From NCBI GenBank assembly GCA_020845695.1, contig JADLFG010000031.1, forward strand, positions 53,670 to 117,669: DNA of 64,000 nucleotides. Reading direction: 5' to 3'. The stretch comes from Thermoleophilia bacterium. GTDB lineage: Bacteria; Actinomycetota; Thermoleophilia; Gaiellales; Gaiellaceae. Shown here in pieces: positions 35,933 through 42,640 of this stretch. The translations under genes were made by a program, and so were the position numbers. Each line of letters begins with the position of its first letter. The first letter of the stretch is position 1. The notes below the pieces were generated by a model. That model was given only the letters and a program-made list of their open reading frames with translations. It had not been told where the DNA came from and made no database searches.

Positions 35933-35951
35933 GTCGCCTGTCTCAGGCGAC
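35933..35951 (-). promoter_or_regulatory. Leader hairpin of the trp attenuator
   Basis: GTCGCCTG and CAGGCGAC form a perfect 8-bp stem with a 3-base loop. It overlaps the last codons and stop of the leader peptide. In addition, CGAGCGTG within the leader gene (35967-35960) is exactly complementary to CACGCTCG (35920-35913), which abuts the terminator stem. This gives a possible alternative fold when a ribosome stalls. Which fold wins needs energy calculation. Confidence 0.7.
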
Positions 35952-36008
35952 GCTCCCGCCACGCTCGCTGCGCCATGCCCACCACGAGCTGCGGACGGGA
36001 GTCGCCAT
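35943..36008 (-). CDS. trpL: trp leader peptide
   Basis: A 21-codon frame beginning ATG GCG ACT and ending TGA. Residues 9, 10 and 12 are tryptophan (Trp-Trp-Ala-Trp), a very improbable cluster by chance. It ends inside the first leader hairpin and is followed by the intrinsic terminator, the layout of classical trp attenuation. No Shine-Dalgarno is present: the -10 element TACCCT is eight bases from the ATG, so the leader is probably translated from a leaderless mRNA. Confidence 0.88.
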   Translation of the reverse strand: MATPVRSSWWAWRSERGGSVA

Positions 36009-36016
36009 CGCCAGGA

Positions 36017-36046
36017 AGGGTAGGGCACGCCGGCCCGGGGCGTCAA
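36017..36046 (-). promoter_or_regulatory. trp operon promoter
   Basis: TTGACG (36046-36041) and TACCCT (36022-36017) are separated by 18 bases, a good sigma-70-type promoter and one of the few in the window with a recognisable -35. It points into trpL and trpE. Initiation is predicted at or next to the trpL ATG. On the other side it is close to the vapB promoter. Confidence 0.7.
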
Positions 36047-36069
36047 GGCGATGGTATGCTGCTGACATC

Positions 36070-36321
36070 ATGATGGCACGTACGCAGGTCACGCTCGACA
36101 GGGAGCTCCACCGGCGGGCGAGGGCGAGAGCCGCGGACCTCGGCGTCTCGCTGGCCGAGTACGTCCGCCGGCTGGTCGCCGCCGATCTCGGCGGGACGCG
36201 CCCGCCGGTCGGAGTCGAGGCGATCTTCGATCTCGGCCACTCGGGTGGCAGCGACATCGCCCGCCATAAGGACAAGTACGTTGGCGAGGCGTTCGAGGCG
36301 GAGTGGCGGGGACAGCGCTGA
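36070..36321 (+). CDS. vapB: VapB-like antitoxin (ribbon-helix-helix)
   Basis: An 83-residue protein. The N-terminus, RTQVTLDRELHRRARARAADLGVSLAEYVRRLV, follows the ribbon-helix-helix pattern of DNA-binding antitoxins (residues about 4-36). The tail, rich in Gly/Ser then charged residues, would wrap the toxin. Two consecutive ATG codons (36070, 36073) are possible starts, with TATGCT just upstream. Its 3' end overlaps the PIN toxin gene by 19 bases. Confidence 0.85.
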   Translation: MMARTQVTLDRELHRRARARAADLGVSLAEYVRRLVAADLGGTRPPVGVEAIFDLGHSGGSDIARHKDKYVGEAFEAEWRGQR

Positions 36322-36731
36322 GCCTATTCGTGGATAGCTCGGTGTGGTTCGCCGCCGCGGACACGAAGGACGCGGGCAACGCTCGCGCGAAGGGCCTTCT
36401 CTCGGGCGCCGAAAGCCTGGTCACGAGCGACCACGTGCTCGTCGAGACCTGGATGCTGCTCCGGCGACGGCTCGGTGGCGACACGGCCGAGCGGTTCTGG
36501 GATGCGCTCCGTCGCGGTGCCGCCGCGATCGAGCCCGTCACCGCCGCCGACATCGAGGTCGCGTGGGCAATCGGCGAGCGCTACCCGGACCAGGGGTTCT
36601 CGATCGTCGATCGGACGAGCTTCGCGGTCATGCAGCGCCTCGGCCTCGACCGCGTCGCGACCTTCGATCACCACTTCGCCGTCTACCGCCACGGCCCGCG
36701 GCGAGACCGCGCGTTCACGGTTCTGCCGTAG
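36303..36731 (+). CDS. vapC: VapC-like PIN-domain ribonuclease toxin
   Basis: A 142-residue PIN domain. The acidic metal-binding residues are visible: Asp in FVDSSVWFAAAD, Glu in VLVETWMLL, Asp in FSIVDRTSF and Asp in ATFDHHF. VapC toxins cleave tRNA or rRNA. The GTG at 36303 overlaps the antitoxin gene, the normal arrangement; the GTG at 36331 would remove the first strand and is unlikely. With vapB it makes an apparently intact type II module next to the trp operon. Confidence 0.86.
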   Translation: MAGTALSLFVDSSVWFAAADTKDAGNARAKGLLSGAESLVTSDHVLVETWMLLRRRLGGDTAERFWDALRRGAAAIEPVTAADIEVAWAIGERYPDQGFSIVDRTSFAVMQRLGLDRVATFDHHFAVYRHGPRRDRAFTVLP

Positions 36732-36736
36732 GGGAC

Positions 36737-37196
36737 ATGCCTCGTCGCGTCGGGGCGTTGCCCGCGCATCACGTCAAAGAATCGGCTTTCGCGACGAGGA
36801 CGCAAGCCGGCGGGCGTGGGTGATCGGCACGGCCTCGACGTCTGGGAGCTGATCCAGATGGTGCAAGACCACGACTGCGCGGTCGAGCGGCTGCTCGCAG
36901 ATCACGAGAACGTGACGCGGCGTGCGGTCGAGCGGGCCCGCGCGTACCACGCGAGCTACCCGGAGGAGATCGGCGAGGCGATCGCCGACAACCGCCGGCC
37001 GCTCTCCGAGCTGCGCGAGCTCTACCCCTTCGTGGAGCTCGTTCCCGCCGACGCCGGCGGCCAGCCGGTGCGCGCCCTGATCGACGCGCACGTCGGGGCC
37101 GGACCGGTGCGGGCTCGTCTCGAGGCGGCCTTCGTCGCGTGCTCCGTGGAGGCCGACTGGGTCGACCGGGTCGCCTTGCTCGCGCGAGCCGGCTGA
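36737..37196 (+). pseudogene. Frameshifted DUF433-type antitoxin-like gene
   Basis: Three reading frames must be joined to rebuild a DUF433-like protein. MPRRV begins at 36737; QRIGFRDEDASRRAWVIGT follows in the next frame (about 36776-36834); then GLDVWELIQMVQDHD and DNRRPLSELRELYPFVELVP follow in a third frame to 37196. Each junction looks like a one-base loss, the second in GGCACGGCCTC where GGCACGGGCCTC is expected. A 126-codon frame starting at GTG 36816 remains open and may still be translated. The C-terminal VRALIDAHVGAG may be a remnant of a DUF5615 toxin. Sequencing error is an alternative. Confidence 0.5.
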
Positions 37197-37292
37197 CCCG
37201 CACCGGTTCGGGCGGGCTCGCGGGCCGGGCACGGGACGGGTTCCACCCCGTGCGGGTGCGGGTGGAGGCTGGAGGGAGCCGACCCGTAGAGG

Positions 37293-37321
37293 TAGGGGCG
37301 GGGCCTGCGCCGCCCGGAACC
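37293..37321 (+). repeat. GC-rich intergenic repeat, copy 1
   Basis: It begins TAGGGGCGGGGCCTG and ends CGCCCGGAACC, matching copy 2 about 100 bases downstream with a few changes. Together with copy 2 it fills the 284-base gap before the thiolase gene, where no coding frame is credible. Confidence 0.6.
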
Positions 37322-37393
37322 AGGCGGGCACCGGGGAATGCGACCGGTTGCGGGCCGGATGGATCCGGCCCCCACATCGACGCCGGGAGGGTA

Positions 37394-37415
37394 GGGGCGG
37401 GGCCTGCCCCGCCCC
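37394..37415 (+). repeat. GC-rich intergenic repeat, copy 2, perfect hairpin
   Basis: GGGGCGGGGC and GCCCCGCCCC form a perfect 10-bp stem around CT. It is preceded by GTA and followed by CCGAACC, as in copy 1. It looks like a REP-type element; the T-tract needed for a terminator is missing. The thiolase promoter starts about 50 bases later. Confidence 0.65.
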
Positions 37416-37480
37416 CGAACCGCCGGGCCCGGCGGCCGGTCGGCGGCCGGGCTGCGTCGGCGGACCGGTAGGCTTGGGCG

Positions 37481-38632
37481 GTGAGTCGCAGCGTCATCCT
37501 GGGCGCCGCCCGCACGCCGTTCGGGCGGCTCGGCGGCGGGCTCTCGAAGACCCCCGCGGTCGAGCTCGGCGCCCGCGCGATCCGGGCCGCGCTCGACCGC
37601 TCCGGCGTCTCGGACGCCGACGTCGGCTACGTCGTCATGGGCCAGGTGCTCCAGGCCGGCGTGGGGCAGATCCCCTCACGCCAGGCGCAGATCGCCGCCG
37701 GGCTGCCGCGGGAGATCGGGTCGGAGACGATCAACAAGGTCTGCGCCTCCGGGCTGCGGGCGGTCGCCGTCGCCGACCAGATGATCCGTGCCGGCGACGT
37801 CGACGTCGTGGTCGCGGGCGGGATGGAGTCGATGTCGCTCGCCCCCTTCCTGCTCCAGAAGGCGCGCTTCGGCTACCGGCTCGGGAACGGTGAGCTCGTC
37901 GACGCGGCCGTTCACGACGGCCTCGTCTCCACGTTCGACGGCTGCCATATGGTCGAGCAGACCGCGCGCGTCGCCCGCGAGCTCGGGATCGGCCGCGACG
38001 AGCAGGACGCCTGGGCGCTGCGCTCCCAGGAGCGGGCCGTCGCCGCCATCGACGCGGGGCGGCTCGCGGAGGAGATCGTGCCGCTCGAGGGAGTCGAGCA
38101 CGACGAGGCGCCGCGCCGCGACACGTCGCTCGAGAAGCTCTCGCGTCTGCCGCCCGTGATGGATCCGGAGGGGACGGTCACGGTCGGCAACGCGCCCGGC
38201 CTCAACGACGGCGCCGGCGCGCTCGTCGTCGCGAGCGAGTCCTACGCCCGCTCGCGTGGTCTCGAGCCGCTCGCGCGGATCGTCGCTTCGGGCTGGGCCG
38301 CCAACGACGTTGCGAATCTGCCGCGCGCCCCGGCGCTGGCGACGCAGAACGTGCTCGGGCGGGCCGGGAAGGCGGTCGGCGACCTCGCCCGGATCGAGAT
38401 CAACGAGGCGTTCTGCGCGGTCGCCGTCCACGCGACCCGGATGCTCGGCGCCGACCCGGAGCGGGTGAACGTGAACGGCGGCGCCGTCGCGCTCGGCCAC
38501 CCGATCGGAGCGTCCGGGGCGCGGCTCGTGACGACGCTCGCCTACGAGCTGCGCCGCATTGGCGGCGGCCTCGGCGCCGCGGCGATCTGCTCCGGCGGCG
38601 GCCAGGGCGACGCGATCCTGATCGAGGCGTAG
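37481..38632 (+). CDS. Acetyl-CoA C-acetyltransferase (thiolase)
   Basis: A 383-residue thiolase II. The nucleophile Cys lies in NKVCASGLRAV (about residue 88), GGMESMS follows, and the C-terminal NVNGGAVALGHPIGASGAR and CSGGGQGD supply the His and second Cys. It condenses or cleaves acetoacetyl-CoA. With the 3-hydroxybutyryl-CoA dehydrogenase gene 2 kb downstream it forms the two-step acetyl-CoA to 3-hydroxybutyryl-CoA pathway, now separated by toxin-antitoxin genes. GTG 37481 has TAGGCT six bases upstream. Confidence 0.93.
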   Translation: MSRSVILGAARTPFGRLGGGLSKTPAVELGARAIRAALDRSGVSDADVGYVVMGQVLQAGVGQIPSRQAQIAAGLPREIGSETINKVCASGLRAVAVADQMIRAGDVDVVVAGGMESMSLAPFLLQKARFGYRLGNGELVDAAVHDGLVSTFDGCHMVEQTARVARELGIGRDEQDAWALRSQERAVAAIDAGRLAEEIVPLEGVEHDEAPRRDTSLEKLSRLPPVMDPEGTVTVGNAPGLNDGAGALVVASESYARSRGLEPLARIVASGWAANDVANLPRAPALATQNVLGRAGKAVGDLARIEINEAFCAVAVHATRMLGADPERVNVNGGAVALGHPIGASGARLVTTLAYELRRIGGGLGAAAICSGGGQGDAILIEA

Positions 38633-38716
38633 CAGCGGCCGGCCGGGCCTCCGTACGCTGCGACGGGCGAATGCCGGTGCGAATGATGCTGGCAGCTGCT
38701 ATACATTGTGATACAG

Positions 38717-39148
38717 ATGGCGACGAGCGAGGCGGGAAAGCGAGCGGTGTCGTTTCGGTTCGCTCCGCGGACGTTGGAGCGGCTGCGCCGCCGCTCGCGC
38801 GAGGCGGGCATGCCTCAGGGGACGCTCGCCGAGCGCTACATCGACGAGGGGATGCGCATGGACGAGCATCCCGGCATCTACTTCCGCGACGGCGGCTCCG
38901 GCAGGCGTGCGGCGCTGCTCGGGACGCATCTCGACGTCGCGCAGGTGATCGAGACGCTGCGCCAGAACGACAATGTGATCGAGGAGACGGCTGACTACCT
39001 CGACCTGACGCCGGCAGAGGTTGACGCGGCGCTGCGCTACTACGTTGCCTTCCGGGAGGAGGTGGACGAGTGGATCGGCCAGGGACGGGCGATCGCCGAG
39101 CGTGAGCGGGAGCTCTGGCAGCGTCGCGAGGAAACGCTTGCGGGGTGA
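38717..39148 (+). CDS. DUF433-type antitoxin (VapB45-like)
   Basis: A 143-residue protein. The N-terminus, RAVSFRFAPRTLERLRRRSREAG, looks like a DNA-binding ribbon-helix segment. The rest matches DUF433 (LDVAQVIETLRQNDNVIEETADYLDLTPAEVDAALRYY in pieces from about residue 75). Such proteins are antitoxins of DUF5615/VapC45-like toxins, and one follows here with a GTGA overlap. The short AT-rich stretch TATACATTGTGATACAG just before the ATG probably holds the promoter and operator. An in-frame GTG at 38708 is an alternative. Confidence 0.85.
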   Translation: MATSEAGKRAVSFRFAPRTLERLRRRSREAGMPQGTLAERYIDEGMRMDEHPGIYFRDGGSGRRAALLGTHLDVAQVIETLRQNDNVIEETADYLDLTPAEVDAALRYYVAFREEVDEWIGQGRAIAERERELWQRREETLAG

Positions 39149-39513
39149 GGCTCCTGCTCGACGAGATGATCTCGTGGCGGATCGCCGAGCAGCTCCGGCA
39201 GCGCGGGCATGACGTCGTGGCGGTCAAGCGAGACCGGCCCGAGCTCGAGCGGCGCAGCGATCAGACCGTGCTCGAGGCAGCTACGGCCGAACGCCGAGCC
39301 GTCGTGACGAACAACGTCCGCGACTACCGGCTCGCGCATGCACGCGCGCTCGCGTGCGGCGAGCACCACTGCGGCGTGATCTACACGTACGACGATACGC
39401 TGCCTCGTCGCAGGGCCACGATCCCGTTCTGGGTCGCCACGCTCGAGGCTCTTCTCGAGGCGAGCCCCGCGGACGATGCGCTGCTTGACCGGGTGCGTGT
39501 GCTGCACCCGTGA
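39145..39513 (+). CDS. DUF5615 PIN-like toxin
   Basis: A 122-residue PIN-like protein. MRLLLDEMISWRIAEQLRQRGHDVVAV is the diagnostic start of DUF5615, with acidic Asp6, ERRAVVTNNVRDYR in the middle and a HHCGVIY strand. These are predicted ribonucleases paired with DUF433 antitoxins. The GTG start overlaps the antitoxin stop as GTGA. Its stop codon overlaps the first bases of a duplicated segment shared with 40579-40700. Confidence 0.85.
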   Translation: MRLLLDEMISWRIAEQLRQRGHDVVAVKRDRPELERRSDQTVLEAATAERRAVVTNNVRDYRLAHARALACGEHHCGVIYTYDDTLPRRRATIPFWVATLEALLEASPADDALLDRVRVLHP

Positions 39514-39634
39514 CCCGGCGGGCTGAGTAGGCCCGATCGTCTACGCTCCGCGCGTGCGCTTCGAGACCGTTCTTGTCGTCGGCGCGGGTCAGATGGGCGC
39601 CGGGATCGCCCAGGTCGTCGCCGCCTCCGGGCGG
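39512..39634 (+). repeat. Direct repeat DR1: copy of hbd promoter and 5' end
   Basis: It is about 92% identical to 40579-40700. It runs from the end of one toxin gene through a TACGCT promoter element and the first 27 codons of hbd. Within those codons all six differences from DR2 are synonymous (for example ACC/ACT, CTT/CTC, GGG/GGC). With DR2 it brackets the Phd/MazF-like module. Confidence 0.9.
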
Positions 39635-39676
39635 CTGGCGGGCCCGAAGTGTTCGACTTCTTTTCCCGAGTGTTGA
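39554..39676 (+). pseudogene. Truncated 5' copy of 3-hydroxybutyryl-CoA dehydrogenase
   Basis: GTG 39554 opens a 40-codon frame. Its first 27 residues equal those of the intact hbd at 40620, including the NAD-binding VGAGQMGAGIAQ, and then run into unrelated sequence and TGA. The leaderless-type promoter (TACGCT, six bases upstream) is preserved, so a short peptide may still be made. It marks the left edge of the inserted toxin-antitoxin module. Confidence 0.88.
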
Positions 39677-39704
39677 CAATTTCGCGCTGAACTCGTGCTA
39701 CTCT
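39673..39704 (+). promoter_or_regulatory. Promoter of the Phd/MazF-like module
   Basis: A consensus TTGACA (39673-39678) is followed after 20 bases by TACTCT (39699-39704), which lies seven bases before the antitoxin GTG. The spacer is longer than ideal. The -35 begins inside the stop region of the truncated hbd copy, so it belongs to the inserted segment. Confidence 0.5.
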
Positions 39705-39711
39705 CGGCGAT

Positions 39712-40017
39712 GTGAAGCTGGTCGAGATCAGGTCGCAGGAGATCCGCCTTCCCGGCCACGCGCTCGAGGCGCTCGAGCGCCACGAGGTTGTCGGTGTGAC
39801 GCACTACGGGCGGCGGCGGCTCGTGTGCCTGAGCGGCGAGGACTTCGCCCTCGTCGAGCCGCTGCTCGAGCTCCTGCGGCTGGGTCGGGCCGTGTCTTCG
39901 GAGCTCCTGATGACGGCGGAGGACATCGCTCTCGAGCGGGCGCTTGCGGATGACCGCGAGCCCGCCCCCGCGGAGGACGAGCTGATCGACCTCGTCCTCT
40001 CCGGCTCCGGGGAGTAG
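39712..40017 (+). CDS. Phd/YefM-like antitoxin
   Basis: A 101-residue protein. HEVVGVTHYGRRRLVCLSGEDFALVEPLLELL (residues about 24-55, seen in pieces) follows the Phd/YefM fold pattern. The acidic C-terminus (DREPAPAEDELIDL) would bind the toxin. The GTG 39712 start has TACTCT seven bases upstream. It is followed 12 bases later by a MazF/PemK-like gene. Assignment rests on pattern and context and is moderately sure. Confidence 0.65.
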   Translation: MKLVEIRSQEIRLPGHALEALERHEVVGVTHYGRRRLVCLSGEDFALVEPLLELLRLGRAVSSELLMTAEDIALERALADDREPAPAEDELIDLVLSGSGE

Positions 40018-40029
40018 AGGTGGTCGGAG

Positions 40030-40593
40030 GTGCCGGTTCACCCGCGTCAGCTTCGGCGCGGGCGGATCTGCCTCGCGGTCTTCCCGTTCTCACCGCGCTT
40101 CCCGGTGGAGCTCGCCGCTGGGGGCCGTGTGCGGACGGTGGAGGAGTGGGCGCGGGCGCACCGCGGGCGCCCCGCCCGAGTCGTGACGGAAGCGCGCCTG
40201 CGTCCCGTGCTCCTGCTCCACGACCGCACCCGCCCGGAGCACGACGACGTGATCTGCCTCAGGATCAACACGGTCAAGCCCGCCCTGCGCCGTGACGAGG
40301 CCACCTGGCGGAGCATCGCCGCCGGCGAGCACAGGTCGTTCGTGTTCCTACCCGCCGCCGTCGAGCGCTACAGGCTTCGCGAGGATTCCCTCATCGCCGT
40401 CTCGTCGATTGGGTCGATCGGGCGAAGCGCGATCCTCGGCCCAACCGGCGGCGAGCTCGACCCGGAGGAGATGCAGGGCGTCTCCGAGCGCCTCTCGCTG
40501 CTGATCGAGCTCGACCTCGCGCCCAGGGTCGCGACGCTGGCTCGCGAGCTGCTCGCCCGGGCCGGCTTCCGTCGCGGCGACCCGGCGGGCTGA
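40030..40593 (+). CDS. MazF/PemK-like toxin
   Basis: A 187-residue protein. Core features of the MazF/PemK barrel can be read: RGRICLAVFPFSP at the start, RPVLLLHD, DDVICLRINTV, and the RLREDSLIAVSSIGSIGR segment followed by LGPTGGELDPEEM. It is longer than typical MazF (about 110), with inserts before the RPV strand and a helical tail. It probably acts as an mRNA interferase held by the upstream antitoxin. Its last codons (GDPAG, stop) lie inside DR2. Confidence 0.68.
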   Translation: MPVHPRQLRRGRICLAVFPFSPRFPVELAAGGRVRTVEEWARAHRGRPARVVTEARLRPVLLLHDRTRPEHDDVICLRINTVKPALRRDEATWRSIAAGEHRSFVFLPAAVERYRLREDSLIAVSSIGSIGRSAILGPTGGELDPEEMQGVSERLSLLIELDLAPRVATLARELLARAGFRRGDPAG

Positions 40594-40700
40594 CCGGCCC
40601 GATCGTCTAGGCTCCGCGTGTGCGCTTCGAGACTGTTCTCGTCGTCGGCGCGGGTCAGATGGGCGCCGGGATCGCCCAGGTCGTGGCCGCTTCCGGCCGC
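40579..40700 (+). repeat. Direct repeat DR2: promoter and 5' end of intact hbd
   Basis: This is the partner of DR1 (39512-39634). It contains the end of the MazF-like gene, the TAGGCT promoter element and the first 27 codons of the complete hbd gene. Recombination between DR1 and DR2 would remove the 1,067-bp unit carrying the toxin-antitoxin module and leave a single intact hbd. Confidence 0.9.
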
Positions 40701-41465
40701 TCCGTGGCGCTCGTCGACGCGGCACCGGGGGCGGTCGAGCGGGCGCTCGCGGGCATCCGGGCGAGCCTCGAGAAGCTGGCGGCGAAGGGGGCCTCGCTCG
40801 ACCCGGACGAGGTGCTCGCGCGGATCGAGCCGGCCGCCGACCTCGTCCCGGCTGACCTGATGATCGAGGCGATCGTCGAGGACGCGGCCGCGAAGAAGGA
40901 GCTGTTCCGTCGCGCTGACGGGCTGCTGCCCGCGGAGGCGGTGCTCGCCTCGAACACTTCGTCGATCTCGATCACCGCGCTCGGGGCCGCGACGGCTCGC
41001 CCGGACCGGGTGATCGGAATGCACTTCTTCAACCCGGTGCCGCTGATGGAGCTCGTCGAGGTGATCCGCGGCCTCGAGACCTCCGAGGAGACGGCGAGCG
41101 CCATCGTCGAGCTCGCGCGCCAGCTCGGGAAGACGCCCGCGGAGGTCCGGGACTTCCCGGGCTTCGCGGCCAACCGGATCCTGATGCCCCTGATCAACGA
41201 GGCCGCCCGTGCCGTGATGGAGGGCGTCGCGGACGCCGAGTCGATCGACCGGGTCGCCCGGCTCGGCCTCAATCATCCGCTGGGACCGCTCGCCCTCGCC
41301 GACCTGATCGGGCTCGACACGTGCGTCGCGATCATGGAAGTGCTGCACGAGGGCTTTGGTGACCCGCGGTTCGCCCCCTGTCCGCTCCTGCGCCAGTATG
41401 TCGCCGCCGGTCGACTGGGCCGCAAGTCGGGGCGCGGCTTCTACGAGTATGGCCAGACGGCGTGA
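40620..41465 (+). CDS. hbd: 3-Hydroxybutyryl-CoA dehydrogenase
   Basis: A 281-residue NAD(P)-dependent dehydrogenase. The Rossmann motif VGAGQMGAGIAQ is at 9-20, ASNTSSIS and the catalytic GMHFFNPVPLMELVEV (His) follow, and DFPGFAANRILMPLINEA opens the C-terminal domain. It has the normal length of Hbd/FadB2 proteins. GTG 40620 has TAGGCT six bases upstream. A truncated second 5' end lies 1 kb upstream. The 3' end overlaps the adenosyltransferase gene by 17 bases. Confidence 0.93.
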   Translation: MRFETVLVVGAGQMGAGIAQVVAASGRSVALVDAAPGAVERALAGIRASLEKLAAKGASLDPDEVLARIEPAADLVPADLMIEAIVEDAAAKKELFRRADGLLPAEAVLASNTSSISITALGAATARPDRVIGMHFFNPVPLMELVEVIRGLETSEETASAIVELARQLGKTPAEVRDFPGFAANRILMPLINEAARAVMEGVADAESIDRVARLGLNHPLGPLALADLIGLDTCVAIMEVLHEGFGDPRFAPCPLLRQYVAAGRLGRKSGRGFYEYGQTA

Positions 41466-42033
41466 CGAGCCCGTCCGGCTGACGCGCATCTACACGCGCG
41501 GCGGCGACTCGGGCGAGACGAGCCTCGGCGACGGTACCCGCGCTCCCAAGACCGATCTGCGGATCGAGGCGTACGGGACGGTCGACGAGCTCAACTCGGC
41601 GCTCGGGCTCGCGCTCGCGGGCTGCCCCGCCGGCGACCTGCGCGACTCGCTCGAGCTGATCCAGAACGAGCTGTTCGACCTCGGCGCCGACCTCTCGGTC
41701 CCGCCCGGCGGCGGCCGCGAGCGCCTGCGCGTCTCGCCCGAGCAGGTCGAGCGGCTGGAGCAGCTCTGCGACCGCGCGAACGAGCCGCTCCCGCCCCTGA
41801 CGAGCTTCGTGCTCCCCGGCGGCTGCGAGCTCGCCGCCCGCCTCCACGTCGCCCGCACGGTCTGCCGCCGCGCCGAGCGCCGCGCCGTCGCGCTCGCGCT
41901 GGCGCAGGAGGTGAGCCCGGCCGCGCTCGCCTATCTGAACCGGCTCTCCGACCTGCTCTTCATCCTCGCCCGCGCCGCCAACGCGCAGGCCGGGCTGCCG
42001 GAGCCGCTCTGGAAGCCCGGCGCCTCCCGCTAG
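41449..42033 (+). CDS. Cob(I)alamin adenosyltransferase (PduO type)
   Basis: A 194-residue ATP:corrinoid adenosyltransferase. The ATP-binding N-terminus IYTRGGDSGETSLGDG, RIEAYGTVDELNS, FVLPGGCELAARLHVART, VCRRAERR and YLNRLSDLLF are all diagnostic of PduO/MMAB. It makes adenosylcobalamin, the cofactor of methylmalonyl-CoA mutase, and thus fits with meaB at 10.4 kb. ATG 41449 lies inside the end of hbd, so the two are co-expressed. The TAG stop shares CTAG with the converging CAP-protein gene. Confidence 0.93.
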   Translation: MARRRDEPVRLTRIYTRGGDSGETSLGDGTRAPKTDLRIEAYGTVDELNSALGLALAGCPAGDLRDSLELIQNELFDLGADLSVPPGGGRERLRVSPEQVERLEQLCDRANEPLPPLTSFVLPGGCELAARLHVARTVCRRAERRAVALALAQEVSPAALAYLNRLSDLLFILARAANAQAGLPEPLWKPGASR

Positions 42034-42569
42034 GGTGCGCCGAAGTCCGCGACCAGGATCGTCACGTCGAGACCGCGGAACGCGCCCGGGGCGCCCGCCG
42101 TACGCACCGCCGCCAGGCCGACCTCCGTGAACCCGGGGGCGAGCAGGATCGAGCGGTGGGCGGGGCTGGAGAGCCACATCGCGACCGCCTGGCCGGCCGT
42201 CACCCCGGGGGAGCGCCAGAGCAGCGTCTCGCCGACCGCCGAGCCGCCGTAGAAGCGGCGGATCCGGGCCGACGGTCCGGTGCCGTCACCGGAGGTGTGG
42301 CTGAAGTACCCCTCCCGCGCCATCGAGCGCGCGTGGCGCGTCGCGGCCCTCGCGAGCGCGCCCGAGGCGCGCAGCGGCCGGAGCCCCCGGGCCTTGCGCG
42401 CCTTGTTGATACCCGCGAGCACGGCCGGCTCGAGCGAGTCGACCGCGGCCACGGTGCGGGCGGGGGCGGTCGCGGCCTCGGTGACGTCGGGTCTCGTGGC
42501 GGCGGTCACGGCCAGAGCGGCGGCCGCGAGCAGAGCAACGAGCAGCAGGTTTCCGGAAGCCGTACCCAT
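42030..42569 (-). CDS. CAP-domain (SCP/PR1-like) secreted protein
   Basis: A 179-residue protein with an N-terminal hydrophobic segment (LLLVALLAAAALAVTAA) acting as a signal or anchor, then a CAP domain from about residue 58. Conserved CAP elements are LARAATRHARSMAREGYFSHTS, VGETLLW and AVAMWLSSPAHRSILL. The function of bacterial CAP proteins is poorly known; cell-envelope association is usual. A second CAP gene lies just upstream on the same strand. Confidence 0.85.
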   Translation of the reverse strand: MGTASGNLLLVALLAAAALAVTAATRPDVTEAATAPARTVAAVDSLEPAVLAGINKARKARGLRPLRASGALARAATRHARSMAREGYFSHTSGDGTGPSARIRRFYGGSAVGETLLWRSPGVTAGQAVAMWLSSPAHRSILLAPGFTEVGLAAVRTAGAPGAFRGLDVTILVADFGAP

Positions 42570-42640
42570 CGAGATGAGACATCGTCCGCGCGGGGGGTCT
42601 CCGGCTCCCCCACCCGAGGGACTGTCCGCTTGGAACCCAG

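Noticed and set aside
35870..36046. T-box riboswitch or TRAP/mtrB site upstream of trpE
   Set aside because: There is no T-box consensus, specifier loop or GAG/UAG triplet array. A Trp-rich leader peptide with its own hairpins explains the region better.
36737..36823. A short separate protein starting at ATG 36737
   Set aside because: The frame is 28 codons with no ribosome binding site. Its start joins naturally to the DUF433-like sequence in the next frame, so it is treated as part of the decayed gene.
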